From Phoma sp. XZ068 (Eukaryota; Ascomycota; Dothideomycetes; Pleosporales; Didymellaceae), in assembly GCA_004835665.1 (NCBI GenBank), contig RBKR01000018.1:682001-746000 (forward strand): a stretch of 64,000 nucleotides of DNA, read 5' to 3'. Position 1 is the stretch's first letter. Every line of letters starts with the position of its first letter. Under the pieces are notes generated by a model. It was not told where the DNA came from. It did not search any database and saw only the letters and a program-made list of their open reading frames with translations. Positions 41,901 through 53,574 of this stretch are shown piece after piece. The translations under genes and the position numbers were made by a program.

Positions 41901-43207
41901 CGGCCCACGATCGTACGCTCGGTATTGAAACGAAGGTGCTGGAGAGGGAGCACGCGAATGTTGCTGGAACGAAGGCGCGGGTGAGACTGCTCGGGAGTAA
42001 GGTCGCTCTTGGAACGATGGGGCGGGCGAGATTGCACGTTGGTAAGGAGATGGTGAAGGGCCTCGGTCGTAGGAGTGGTACTGCGAAGGAGGGGCCGGAG
42101 ATACGGCTCTGGGCTGATACTGTCGTGGTGGCGCTGGTGACACGGCTCTGTGGTACTGCTGTTGCGGTGGTGGTGCCGGTGACACTGCTCTCTGCTGGTA
42201 CTGATATTGAGCCGGCGGCGCAGGAGAATGCCCACGAGCATATGAGCCGTGCCTCGAAGGGGGTGCAGGAGAAACGGAGCGGGAGTACGGTGCTGGCGAC
42301 GGTGAAGGCCCTCTGTCGTATGCGCGGTACTGCTGTGGAGGAGGAGCCGGTGACACTGCTCTCTGCTGGTACTGTTGTCGTGGAGGCGCTGGAGAAATGG
42401 CTCTGGGCGGTGCTGGCGACACTGCCCTCGAGTGGTGCTGATATGCTCGTGTGTGCGAGCTCTGTCTCGATGGCGGCGGTGCGGGCGACACAGCTCTCGA
42501 GGCATGTGTCTGGTACGACGGCGCGGGCTGGTGGGAGTTTGTGCGCGCATGGGAGCCGTGTCTGTTGATATTCGCATTCGCAGGCGAAGTTGCCGGGCGC
42601 TTCGTGGCGGGACGGGGCGAGACGGCGCGCAGGTTGGAGGGAGCTCTCGAGGGTGCAGGCGAGGCGCTGTCGCGGCTCTCGGTCGAGTCTCGCTTCATAG
42701 ACGAGAAGGGCTTGGTCGTCTTCGCAGCCTGTGGCGTGGCTCCCGCGCGCAGCCTCTCGCGCGCCGCGGCCGCTGGGTTCGGGGCGCCTGCAGCTGCATA
42801 AGCCGTGAAGGGCTTCCTGAACATGCTCTTCTGCTTCTGCGGCACCGGCTTCGGCTGGGCCTGCGCGCTGTTCTGCCGCGACACCGTCTCGGAGCTGTTG
42901 TTGCGGCTCGCGCTCCATGGCTGGTAGTCTTCGCTGAGCAGCTCGACGAAGTTGCTTGGGAACAGTCCAACCATGCGCCTGTCGCGCTTCAGCCGCCCCA
43001 TCCACCACGATCCATCGCCCGCGTTGAGGACCTCGATCAAGTCGCCTTCTATGAATCCGAGGTCGCGCTTAGTCTGTATGGGTGAAATGGCGGTCAGGGA
43101 TGCTGCAGGCAAACAAAGAAGCTTCCGTCCCAACTCACCTCGCCGCCCCACGAGTACACGGCTTTGCACCAACACGGGAACCGCGTCGGCAGCGTCTGTC
43201 CGGCCAT
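38915..43207 (-). CDS. CYK3: Cytokinesis protein CYK3-like: SH3, proline-rich repeats, transglutaminase-like domain
   Basis: Exons 43207-43139, 43073-39534 and 39484-38915 with introns of 65 and 49 bp encode 1392 residues. The SH3 domain (about residues 10-75) is split by the first intron: FPCWCKAVYSW, then TKRDLGFIEGDLIEVL, GSWWMGRL, GLFPSNFVELL. Residues about 215-470 are a tandem array of RAVSPAPP-like units. A four-residue RAAS repeat lies at 40706-40795. The transglutaminase-like domain is near residues 940-1040, with Cys (GCSQEIA), His (PNHSWNAV) and Asp (MMDCS) in the right order. In yeasts Cyk3 acts at the division site with actomyosin ring constriction and septum formation. The first exon was found by requiring a complete SH3 fold. 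Confidence 0.9.
41736..42497 (-). repeat. SPAPP-unit repeat array within CYK3
   Basis: About 17 imperfect units of the form R-A-V-S-P-A-P-P, often followed by Gln/Tyr-rich spacers and three RGPSPSPY variants, are encoded here. Each unit holds a Ser-Pro site and a PxxP-like core. Confidence 0.85.
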
Positions 43208-44635
43208 GGCTGCTGCCCTGTCTCGCTGTGCCCCAGCTATCGTGCCCCAGATGCGGTACGGACCGCGCTTCACCCGGCGAGCGACGGCGACATGCGTCTG
43301 TTTACTAGCGAGCGCGTCGAGTCGAGCTGGGACGCGTCGCGCGTGTCCAGAAAAAAATGCCTAAGTGAAGGGCGAGGTCGGTGGAGATGCGCAGAGGATG
43401 TATACCCAGTATCGATAGCGGGCGGTGATATGCGATATCAATGGGACCTAATCTGCCTGTACCTCCAGCTGTGACGTTGGCGTCGTTGGGCCGAGTTGGC
43501 GGGGCAACGCCGGACTTGGGTCCCACCGCCAGTCGAGACAACGCATCCCGGGCGGCTTCAGCACGACTTCAATATGTTGATGCATGGACTTGACAGGCAG
43601 TTACTCTTCTGTTTCCTCTGCACGGTGACCATTAAGTAGCCTTGTCCGTCTCTGCAGCACCTGATTTGGTCCCTCCACCGGAACCAGCCTGAATTCGACC
43701 ACCTCTACCACAGAACAATTGCGCAAAATTCTACGTCTCGCCTCCTACCATGCGTTGCACAAGGCTCCTCCTTGCAGCGCTCAGACAAAATCCTAACATG
43801 ATCGAGATGAGGTGTCTTGCCATCGCAATCCAGCATTGATCAGCATTGCAAAGAACTTCTTCAAGTCGACACCCTCGAACACATCATCATACCCTGCTAC
43901 GTGTAGACGGTATCCACACGTTCGCAGCCCAACCCTGACTCACAGTAGCACTCACAGTAGCAGAGCAGGGTGCCAGCCACGGGCGCTCCGAGCTAGCTGC
44001 AGGATACGTTCGTGGCTTTGCGTTAGTGTCCATAGCCTAGACTGGCAGGCACTACTCGCACCTCTACCGTAGCAACCATGCCAAGCGCTAGGCTTTTGTG
44101 AGAGACAAATATGAGGATACGTAAGCTGGACTTTGAGACTTGCATATTTGTGAAGAAATTCATGTATTTTGTCCTATCATATGTTCATCCTTGTCGCTCA
44201 AGTTGGCCATTCGTTACCTCTACCTTCCATGAAATCTCTCCCGCAATACCTCTACCAGCGCTCATAAGCTTCACACTCGTCTCAGCGCTCAAGTTCCTCA
44301 CAAACAAGATCCTGCTTGAAAGATTACTCTCCAATACTGCAATACTTACGTAAATACCATCTAAACATCTGAATAGTTCGATCACAGCAATTGCTATTTT
44401 GAGTGATCGACAGTGATGATGACTATCTGGAAATAAATCACAGCAACAGTCTTACAACCGTCGAAAGCAAAGATACCAAACTACTAACGCCGTAGCCATG
44501 CTTTCATTCTGTGTAGAAAATTCTCGTAAAATTCAAGCATGAAAGATTCTTTCACTTTGCTGACGAGCGACCTTACACGCATACTACATCTTCCATTCCA
44601 TTCCTCCGCACTACACTCTACACCCACAACCCACC
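43208..44635. other. Gene-poor divergent region
   Basis: About 1.4 kb lie between the CYK3 start and the next plus-strand ORF. The open frames present are short, begin at non-ATG codons or lack any coding signature. No repeat or RNA gene is recognised. Confidence 0.4.
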
Positions 44636-45175
44636 ATGCCCGCCCCACGAACCGTAATTTCCTCTCCCGCGCATGAGCATGAGCATGAGCATGAGCATAT
44701 GCACACACTCGCCCGCCATTCCGCAAGCACAACACGCACATCCATCCCACTCAACCGCAGTCAAAAACATCCTTCCTATATCCCCGAGCAGCAAACCACC
44801 CTCCCCACTTTCTTCACCGTAACGCTTCAAGACGGGTACTCAAACCCCTTCTCCCATATCCCCGGCTGGAAAACCCTCGGTTTCGAAAACCCCCGAGCCA
44901 CCATAAAGCGCGACCGCACATACACCTCCACACCCACCGACGCTCTCACCGACGCTGCTCTCACCGACGCTGCTCTCACCGACGCTCCCGTCTTGGACGA
45001 CGATGTCAAGAAGGACGTTACGGAGTGGGCTGGAAGTGCGGTGTTCAACGAGGTCCACCGCCCGCTGCGATCAGGGGAGAGTGTGTTTGAGGCCGGTGTA
45101 GGAGAGAAAAGGCGGGGGATATATTTATCTGGGTTTGGGAGGGGGAGTGTGGTGGTTGACGGGAGTAAGGGATGA
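44636..45175 (+). CDS. Hypothetical protein with HE and LTDAA repeats
   Basis: A single open frame of 179 codons starts at ATG 44636 in a good context (CCACCATGCC). Residues 13-22 are a His-Glu repeat coded by a GAGCAT hexamer, and residues about 101-116 are a DALTDAALTDAALTDA repeat coded by a 15-bp unit. The remainder (FFTVTLQDGYSNPFSHIPGWKTLGFENPRA) looks like normal globular coding sequence. No signal peptide or membrane segment is seen and no family is recognised. It may be a lineage-restricted gene; its reality needs transcript support. Confidence 0.55.
   Translation: MPAPRTVISSPAHEHEHEHEHMHTLARHSASTTRTSIPLNRSQKHPSYIPEQQTTLPTFFTVTLQDGYSNPFSHIPGWKTLGFENPRATIKRDRTYTSTPTDALTDAALTDAALTDAPVLDDDVKKDVTEWAGSAVFNEVHRPLRSGESVFEAGVGEKRRGIYLSGFGRGSVVVDGSKG
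44674..44700 (+). repeat. GAGCAT hexamer repeat
   Basis: About four to five copies of the hexamer occur in tandem and code for alternating His and Glu. Confidence 0.8.
44937..44988 (+). repeat. 15-bp tandem repeat (GCTCTCACCGACGCT)
   Basis: Three consecutive copies code for the LTDAA repeat of the hypothetical protein; identity between copies is complete or nearly so, suggesting recent expansion. Confidence 0.8.
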
Positions 45176-45356
45176 TGGTGGAGAAGGTACTGGGTTGGTA
45201 TTCAGAGTCGTGCAGTGAGAAGGAGTGGAAAGGGTGGTATGAAGGTCAGCATTGGACTGTTGTGTGTTGGGTATAGACTCAGGGTGACCGGGGTGTTGTA
45301 TTAATATTACCACTCTTGTGGATCTAGTTTATTGGCTCCCACTGTCTATCTAGTGT

Positions 45357-47739
45357 CTACAATGGCACGTCGCCAAAGCGCTTAGCGTACATACCTAGCG
45401 CCTTGATAGGGAAGATGAACTTGTAGTTCGGGTAGGATATCATACTGAAAATGTTAGCATCTCTGCACATCGCTGCAACGAGGAAGGACTTACCAGCTCT
45501 TGTTGAATACGCCCTCAATAGCTTCCTGCTTCCACTCGCCATTGGCCTGCTGTCTGCTCATAATCATCTTCAGCGCCTTCCTTAGAGGCTCCTTGTCGGG
45601 GAACCCTCCCTCCAGCATCGCAATGACAACCCACGCGGTCTGCACGACCTGGCTCTTCTCATGCTGGCAATACTCGCCAATCTCACAGGACTTGTACGTC
45701 TCTCCCCACCCACCGTCTTCCATCTGGCGGTCCAAGAAGAACTGGCACGCCCTGCGAACGCGCTCGGAGTTTTCGTACGTCTCGCCAACACATTTGAGAG
45801 ACTCCATGGCGAACATAGCGGCGTACGAAAAGCAGATGCCCCAGGCGCCGTACCAAGACCCATCCGGTCGTTGCGCAGAGCGGATGTAGTCAACAGCGCG
45901 ATCGCGGAATGCGATAATCTCGGCGCTGCGGTAGGAGGGGTAGTGCTTCCGGAACATCTGCAGGGCTGTGACGACAGCAGTCGTACACTCAACGTAGTCA
46001 TACTCAATCATGATCCTACCAAAGACTTCGGCGGCATTGAGATGCTCGAGCAATTCGGAGCCGCGGGTCGGTTCGTAAGATGCGCAACCACCAGAGGAGT
46101 TCTGCATTGTAAGGAGGACATCGATTGCATCTTTGAGTCTGCGCTCCTCGACGAGAGTGGGGTAGTCGTGTTGATTTTGGAGGATGAGTGTGGCTTTGAG
46201 ACCTTCAGAAGTGCAGTCGCTGACAGTGTACCCTTGTTTACGCGTGCTGAAGCCCCAAGCGCCCTTGCGTTGCTGGCGGTAGCATGCCTGCTGGTCGTCG
46301 ACTTCAGCCAATATCTGTTGATCCTCAAGGAACTCCAGAGCTTTGGTGAACATTGGGCGGTACTGTTTTTTCGAAAGGAAGCCGCAGGAGTCGGCAGCGA
46401 GAACTGTGAAGGCCGTGTCCCAAGTTTGGACGCCATTCGTGCCATTCATGAGCATGCCCTCGTCCTTCATCCACAGAAACTCCGGTAAAGTCTTCAGGTG
46501 TTCCTGGAAAGCGTAGCTATCAGGACCTTCTGTGATGTATACACAGAGCGTGTTCATGGTCGCGTTGACAGGTCCAAGATTCGAGAAGTCTGTGTTCTTG
46601 TCCTCCGCCTGGATCAACCACCAGACATGCTTTTCCGCACGCTCCACGAGCCATGCAGGCCTTAGGTATGGATTCCAGATGGCCGCAAGGAACCAAAAGA
46701 GGAGCTTCAGGATCCAAGTCTTCGGGTGGTAGTTGTCCATGGGCGAAATGCTATTACGATGTGCGCTAAACGTGATGGTGTCGAATGGCTGTGTGAGTAG
46801 CTCTGAGCGCAGTTGTCGCGTCAAATCGTTCAAGGGATACGTCCATCGCTTGGAGTAGACATACGACATGGGTGCAAAGACCTGTCGCATGTGAACCCAC
46901 CAACGCCACGGGGAGATAGGCACCCAGTCCGGTAACAACCACAGCTCTGGCGGCACAGGGTTGACAACATCCCATTCTACAACGCCTAGTACGGCCAGCC
47001 AAAACTTCGACCAATGCGGTCCATTGAGCGCTCCGCCCATCTTCCACAGGGTGCTGCGCGCTTTTTGCATCCTAGGATCCTCTGCGTCCGCGCCGAGCAG
47101 TCGCAGCACTGTGTAGTTCATGGCTGTGCCGAACACGCTGCTCTCGCCCTCGATGTGTAGTCCCCAGCCGCCATCTTCGGGGTTCGCGCGTGCGAAGAGG
47201 TAGTTCTTGATCTCGATTGCAATTTCGGCGGGTATTGGTGTCTCGGTGACATACCAGGTGATCACCAGTCCAGGAAGGAGAAACATGGGCCCGCCATACT
47301 CGCAAGCCCAGTTTCCAGGCGGTAGTTGGAGGTTCCCGAAGAATGAAAGTCCGTTCGCGGCAGCTTCGAGCGGAGTCCTGGCGGTCGGGAGTGTTGAGAG
47401 CCCCTATCAAATGAACAATCAGCTTTGTCCTCACCGGACAGACTTATCGTCTATTGCTGCACCGCGCAGTGCCATGGTACCTGTACATACCGTCTCCAAG
47501 CCTAAAAAGTACCTGTCCGCCGCGCTTTGCGGCCACTCCTTAACCTCCTCTTCAGTGTGCAAATAGTGCCATGTCTGACACCCCCGATCATCTCGTAGCC
47601 TCCACCTTGTGAGGTCTGTCTTCTTGTCCCCATTTGCGCTGCTCTTCACCGCGATCGGAATCTGAACATGACCGTTCGCCCCCCTTTTGGTCACGCCGTT
47701 CGCGGCGCCGTTCGCCGTACCATTGGTCGCGTGTGGCAT
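45357..47739 (-). CDS. ERG7: Lanosterol synthase (oxidosqualene cyclase)
   Basis: Exons 47739-47491, 47403-45494 and 45444-45357 with introns of 87 and 49 bp encode 748 residues, normal for the family. The catalytic DCTSE motif (Asp near 479) corresponds to the DCTAE motif that protonates the epoxide. Several QW motifs are present (GAWGFSTRKQGY, DGSWYGAWGICFSYA, DGGWGETYKSC). The enzyme cyclises 2,3-oxidosqualene to lanosterol in ergosterol biosynthesis, on the ER or lipid droplets. The first exon holds an Asn/Gly/Ala-rich start, then LTRWRLRDDRGCQTWHYL, which is the family N-terminus. The last exon restores the conserved FNKSCMISYPNYKFIFPIKALG end. Confidence 0.95.
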
Positions 47740-48847
47740 GTCTAATTATTCGTCGTGTACGTCGTGGGTATCGTGGAATCTAAGACTGGCATCCTGGAGC
47801 ATTTATGTGGGAGTGTTGAGTACCCGGGACGACATTTGGTCGGACATCTTGGCAGGGACGCGTGAGAAAGTGGCAGGCGCGTTCAGCGACGGCGAATCAC
47901 ATGGCGTTCTCGGACATTGAGAGCTGAACATCTTCACGGAGAGAAATGTACGACGTGTAACATTCGGACATCTTGGAAGTTACAGTGTAATACTGCACAA
48001 GGGATGACTTCCTCAGGGAGTTTAATGGATATGTTAATTGCGCGATGTCAGACAGATGGCCTCGCCTGCAAACTTAGTTGAACAGCGACTGCGAATCCGA
48101 ACGCAAGGCTGAATCATGCTTGCGACAAAGGATACACATTCCTGAGTCGACACTAGTTCCCCGCTCCGCTAGGATCACAACAATTCCTCGGCATCCTAGG
48201 CGGCTGCAACAAATCGCAGTGTACCGGCTCTCGATAGCCGGCTGCCCGCTTTGCTCACATCATCTCATGTCGGGCGCTCCGTGCATCTCCACATCAAGGC
48301 TTGGTAGGAACATGTAAAACGGCCCGCGGGGATTGCATTAATCCGGGCGTGGACGAACATGTGATGGCATCATGGGAATCGCGATCGTGATGCTGATAAG
48401 GGAGAATGGCATGGTCTGAATCAAGGGTTTGCTCCGTGGCATGAGTCGTACCACTTCATTGAAAGAGGGTCGCAGAGGCCGAATGAGGACTTTACGAAGC
48501 CCACGTGGATGGACTCAGAATGAAAAGGAATCGTATAGACGGCAGGAGTGGAGATCAGATGTGAAAGCAACGTCAGGATTACTTGTTTCTGATACTCGTA
48601 CGATTCTTCTTTAACGCTCAGCACTATGTACAGCCAGTTCAACGAGCGACCACCGGGGCGCGCTTATGCGCAAATATCAATGCCGAAACGCGAGAAACCA
48701 ATAACTCTATGCAACGATCAAATGAATCCGAAATCTCTCAATGCTTAATGTAACGCCGTAAAACACCGCTTGTCGCTATACACCTCCAAAATCTTCAATC
48801 ATCGTGTCGTCTGTAGGTGTGGGTATCGAAGAATGGAAATGGAAGAC
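47740..48847. other. Intergenic region upstream of ERG7
   Basis: 1.1 kb between the ERG7 start and the stop of the next minus-strand gene. It should hold the ERG7 promoter. I did not find a convincing sterol-response element or any gene. Confidence 0.4.
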
Positions 48848-49921
48848 TTAGTCGCTATCCGCATCTGGATTGGCGATGAAAAGACGCGTGTTGCTCATCG
48901 TCGTGGTCCGCTCATCCACACTACCCTTTCTCATCAAGTCAGAGTTCTTGGTGACTTCCAACTTTGGCAGCAATTTCATTGGGGCTGAGGCACCAAAGTT
49001 TCGTTCCTCGCTACTGCCACTGCCGGTGGAGAGGTTGGTCTTGGTCTTCTCAAAGTAGTTGTTCGATTCGTAGTGTGGGTTCGGTGTTGGCTCTTCGGCC
49101 ACGTCTGCAAGCTCGTCCGGCGACGAATTCTGCGGAGGTGTCGAGTTGGAGGAAATGCGTCCGGCAGTGTTGGCGTAGGACACGCGACGGCCTGAGCCTA
49201 GCGAGCTGCGGCCAGAGCCGGTGCGTTGGTTGTACTGATCTCCATTGGAGCCATTGTCGTCGTCGTCACCCTCGTCTACCTCAGAAGCACTTAGGCGCAT
49301 GGGCACACCAGTGCCACTGTGGGTGGGCGCATACAGCGTGGCCTTGGGGGCACCGTGATGGCGCACCTTGGAGCGCACGCCGGCGGCCATGCTCGAGCTG
49401 CCCGAGGGGCCCCGTGCGGGAGCGTTCTTGCCGCCGGCGACTTCCATGTTTGCACGCATCCTCGCCTGGCGCTGCTGGGCCTGGGCGCGGGGGTCTTCGT
49501 ACTGAGCGCGGTCACACCAGACCGTCGCCTTCTGCTTCCGCATCAAGGCGACATAGGAGGTGGGCGAGGTGCCTGAGCGAGTGGACGAAGAGCGGCGGAG
49601 GGCGCCGCTGTTGGAGCGGTTAGGGGTGCCCGTGGTGGAGCTGGTCGACGAGGTGGGCGTGCGGCGGAGCGAGCTCTGGTACTGCGAGGGATACTGCGGG
49701 TATTGCGCGTTCATGGTGGGTGCGGTGGGCGAGGCAGCTAAGGGGAAGACGCCGGACGACGTGGTTCGAGTGCGCGAGTGGCCCGAGGCATCACCATAAG
49801 GGCCCTGCGGTGGTCGCACGGCGATGCCGGGGTTTGCTATGGGCTTGCGGCGAACGGGCAGTGGCATTGCACCACCGTAGGACGGGACCTGTGAGGGTTG
49901 TGCCATCACAGCGGTCTGCAT
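48848..49921 (-). CDS. Conserved fungal Ser/Thr-rich protein, unknown function
   Basis: A single exon encodes 357 residues from ATG 49921. Most of it is low-complexity: Pro/Gln/Tyr-rich at first, then Ser/Thr/Arg-rich. A well-formed segment near residues 118-165 (SYVALMRKQKATVWCDRAQ, then EDPRAQAQQRQARMRANMEVAGG) has the look of a conserved motif and I believe it recurs in other ascomycete proteins of unknown role. An acidic patch (DEGDDDD) and an end rich in small residues follow. No signal peptide or membrane segment. Probably a cytosolic or nuclear regulatory scaffold; this is a guess. Confidence 0.72.
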   Translation of the reverse strand: MQTAVMAQPSQVPSYGGAMPLPVRRKPIANPGIAVRPPQGPYGDASGHSRTRTTSSGVFPLAASPTAPTMNAQYPQYPSQYQSSLRRTPTSSTSSTTGTPNRSNSGALRRSSSTRSGTSPTSYVALMRKQKATVWCDRAQYEDPRAQAQQRQARMRANMEVAGGKNAPARGPSGSSSMAAGVRSKVRHHGAPKATLYAPTHSGTGVPMRLSASEVDEGDDDDNGSNGDQYNQRTGSGRSSLGSGRRVSYANTAGRISSNSTPPQNSSPDELADVAEEPTPNPHYESNNYFEKTKTNLSTGSGSSEERNFGASAPMKLLPKLEVTKNSDLMRKGSVDERTTTMSNTRLFIANPDADSD

Positions 49922-52767
49922 GTTTGCCCTCTCCTCGCTTGGCGATCACAAACGCTGAAACACGGATCGACACGGCCCTGACGTCAAGGCAGGCGCTTCA
50001 GGACAGGAACGGCAGGAGCAGTGAAGGGAGGAGGCTCTCAGCGCGGAGCTGCTAGAGCGCCACGGAGCGGCTCTGTATGTTTATGTACTGGCGATGGTAA
50101 TAGGTCGTATGCCACTTGGCGCCCCGCTTGCGTGCGTGCGTTCGGTCGCTGCAGCCCTGCAGATTTCCGGATGCACTCTTCCAACCGCTTCCGGCGATGG
50201 CCTGATGCGCTGAGGCGAAAATTGGCGATGCTGAGCGACGGCGGAGTCAGACAGCCTTCTCACGGAATCTTCGAGCAGTTAAAAGTTTTTATATGGCCGG
50301 TGGGCGACGGTCGCGGCTGCCGTGGATTGCGGGTGCCAGTCGGCCTTAATGTATCAGGAAGGGAAGGGCCTCTGGTTGTGCCACAGCGCTAGGCAAAGCT
50401 TCTATCGAGAGCTAAAGAAAGAATTGTCAGTTGGCGAACACGAGCCACTTTTCAACGCAAAGGAGCCAGCTGACGCCTGCGTTGTTTGAGCGTAGTGCCC
50501 AAGGCGCCAGGGCAACGTGGGCTCAGCGTGCTGCGTGGAGAGGCATGGCGCGAGAGCTGACTTACTCTTCCGATTTGCGTCCAATCCGATGTAGCAGCGG
50601 GCGCACAACCTCATTCAGCGGACTGAAGCCAAGCCGGCGCACACGAAATGGGCTTGCGGAAGGAGGCAGCCGACTGTGTCAGCGGCCGTGAGGATGTAGA
50701 GGCTGTAATTATACAATAACCAGGCAAGTTGCCAATGCGAGCTGCCCGCCTTGAACGTGGACGCGCAAACGCTCTTGTATGCTGCTCCCGTGCCTGCCGT
50801 CCGTCTCGATGGCGCTAGGAACATGAGCCATTCTCTGGCCCACCGACCATGACGAAATGCCATGAACTGCTCCGACGGCGTGCTCACAATACGGTAGCTC
50901 AGCGCTTCCGTCGTGAACCCACCCCTGCCATGTCCATAGCATCCGGGACTATCGCTTCAAAACTTGGAACCCGCAGGACGTGAACTCCAAACAGCCGCAT
51001 AGCGGAGTCGCGTCCGAATGCGGCTTACAGCTATGGCTCGGCAAAAGTCATCGTAGTCATGTTCCTTGTCTGCTGCACTCGCTACCTTCACAGGTCCCGC
51101 TGGCTCGGTGTCGAATCACCACTAAGCGTGGCGTGCCAGCGTGCGGCCGCTGGGTCGCTGATAGCAAATGATTGACTCTGTTGCACCGGCCCCATCGCGA
51201 GTGCTACGTTTGACAGATCGCCTGTGTGCTGCACGTCTCTGATCAATTGCTGCCGCTGCACTCCGAACGCCGGCTGCTTGGACATGACAACCATGACCTG
51301 GATGTCAGATCTCGATGCATCAGGTACAGTGCCTTGATTCCAAGGCATCCTTACTACAGCTCGATAAGCCCTACCCCTCAGTGCGGCGCTGGCCAAGTTT
51401 GACGAGCGATCCAGGATACGCCAGAGCTTCTGCACCCCAGGCACGCCTTGATCGTTTCATGGCTGCACGGTTGTTGAACCTTTTGCTGTTTCTTGATGAT
51501 GAGCCGATACGACGCTGTACGGTGTCGAGGTGGGGTTGATCTGCATGCAAGCTCATGCCGCCACGCAGAGCATCCCACTACGTCTCTGGCTCCCCCGCTT
51601 GTTTCGAACAGCCGAGCAAGTCCAACTTTGGCAACTTCATCACGGTGCTCGCTTCCATTTCGTTGGGATTTCATTGACGAGCTGATCGCACAAAGAACAC
51701 AAAGAAGTGTCGTCGCCGACGCCGGATCCTGGACACAGCCACCTCCCTGCAATGACCCGAATCATAATTGTGGAGCTGCGAGAAAATGCAGAAAATTGGA
51801 GATGTGGCGTAGCATCCCAGAGCAACATCGTCCGCCACAAGGACCCTGAATAGCTGGACAGATGCTGATCGCTACCTGTTGTGTATAGGAGAGGCTGCTG
51901 TGACCCCACGTATCCCACGGTTTATTTTTACAACAATACGGACAAAATATCTATGGAATTTCAATAAATCGAAACACGACTTGCAAGGAACCTTGGAGTC
52001 GCTTGCTGCCAGTCAGCACGCCTATATTGCATTCGCCGAAAAAACTTCCGGTCAGACGGAATGGTGTGTTTGAAGTCTGCATCGGTCATATTCTCACCGT
52101 AGCGCCAGCCAGCGGAACAATTAGCGATCTGTTCTCGGATGGTGCCGAATCTGAGAGGACAATCGAACGGTGAGGTTTGTCCGCGAAGAGGGGAAGAGCT
52201 CGACATTAGCTCTAAGATCCTTGTCCGCACCCATTTAGTCCAGCACTATCGATGTCGTGATACGTGTGACCCGGCGCAACCCCCAGCTTGGATGGAAATG
52301 CACCTGCATCGTGCGACATGGACAGGCCACGACGTGCGCTTCTTATCGTGGACTGCCTTTTTTGGCAGCTAGTTCGAGCGGCATCCCCACGGCTCGCTCT
52401 CGCTGCCGTTCATGGAGTGCTAGCGTCCGATAGTACCGAATGTATAGATGTCTCAGCGTCGCTGATCATCTGACTAGCCTTTCGCTACACGGTTGACGGG
52501 TAATGGTGGGATTTCCGAGAACGGTGTTATGGCGTGCCACCTTGCTATGTGATCGAATGTGGCTTATGCATGCGTCGACGGAAATGCCGAACGCTGTGAG
52601 TAAGCAAGATGTGATGAGTTGGAATCATGGTACTGGTGAGTGTTAAACTGTTTATTCATGCTGACAAGTTGCTATTTGGAAGTATCAGGCGAGTCTGCTC
52701 CAACCTCACCTGATTGCTCTGCTTGCGAATGCTCCCCCGACATATACTTTGTCGTCTCATATAATTC
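49922..52767. other. 2.8-kb region without a recognised gene
   Basis: This is the longest empty stretch of the window. The upstream end is the 5' region of the Ser/Thr-rich gene. No ATG-initiated frame longer than about 120 codons shows domain features, and no introns joining plausible exons were found by eye. Base composition is mixed rather than extremely AT-rich, so it does not look like strongly RIP-mutated repeat. It could hold a long leader, a non-coding RNA or a lineage-specific gene with several short exons. Confidence 0.45.
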
Positions 52768-53574
52768 TCAATAAACGAAAGGTATCAAGCGGTATGGTGT
52801 CTGCTGCTTGAACTTCTCCCAAGCTTCTCCATATCTCTTCTCACAGTACTCATTGAGAACAGGAATACCTTGTGTGGCAAAGTTGAAAGTAAAGAACGCA
52901 CCAGCAAGCAAGCCCAAAGGCCAGCCTCCTCCCGCCATTGCGTAGCCTACCCTCCAGATCGTGTATCCACCATAGTTGATGTGTCTTGCGAACTGCCAAA
53001 GCCCACCCGTGTAGGGCGTGCCCTTATTCTTTGGGTCTGACTTGAAGCGCTTGCGTTGAATCTCGGCCACGAGTTCGGTAAGAATGCCAACGGTATACAA
53101 GATTCCGCCCACGATGAGAGATGGTTGAGGGAAATCGGACTCTTTCGAGGCTGATGTTGCACTGAGCAGAAAGGCATAGCTGCTGACGCTGTTGAAGAAG
53201 GCATTGAACAGACTAACCTCGATAGCGGGGACAACAGGCATAGGGTCTCCAGACAACGTCGTCACCCAGATATTGTGTTTGATTGTAGTGCCAATTGACA
53301 TGCCAAGCAACACAAGCCTGTACGGTGACAGTCCTAGATTATCGATAGCAGCTATGCCTGTGTGCGCTGGAAGTCCAGGTGGAAGTGTTCGAAGCCCGAG
53401 ACGGTGCAAGATGGGCGTGCCAATGCCATGAGCGAGAATGCCATATTGGAGTACTGGATCGATCGCGCGAAGTGCGAAAAAGACCGCTTTACCAGCAGGT
53501 GTTGGCGTGTAGTCACCTCGGGCTATCAGGTCCCTCTTCTTGGAGGACTCGGAACGGGGGTCGTTGTTGCTCAT
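52768..53574 (-). CDS. DUF1295/steroid-reductase-like integral membrane protein
   Basis: A single exon encodes 268 residues from ATG 53574; upstream the frame has only a GTG. There are several hydrophobic segments. The C-terminal part GGLWQFARHINYGGYTIWRVGYAM, then YCEKRYGEAWEKFKQQTPYRLIPF, is the pattern of the DUF1295/isoprenylcysteine methyltransferase/steroid 5-alpha-reductase-like superfamily, in which this end binds the cofactor. The likely role is a membrane reductase or methyltransferase acting on a lipid or sterol; the substrate is unknown. Confidence 0.82.
   Translation of the reverse strand: MSNNDPRSESSKKRDLIARGDYTPTPAGKAVFFALRAIDPVLQYGILAHGIGTPILHRLGLRTLPPGLPAHTGIAAIDNLGLSPYRLVLLGMSIGTTIKHNIWVTTLSGDPMPVVPAIEVSLFNAFFNSVSSYAFLLSATSASKESDFPQPSLIVGGILYTVGILTELVAEIQRKRFKSDPKNKGTPYTGGLWQFARHINYGGYTIWRVGYAMAGGGWPLGLLAGAFFTFNFATQGIPVLNEYCEKRYGEAWEKFKQQTPYRLIPFVY

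Noticed and set aside
41651..43085. Several open frames of more than 200 codons on both strands inside CYK3
   Set aside because: They are produced by the repetitive CAG/CCG-rich SPAPP array read in other frames.
49922..52767. Degenerate transposon in the long gap
   Set aside because: No terminal repeats, transposase or reverse transcriptase motifs, and no strong AT-shift expected from repeat-induced point mutation, were seen by eye.
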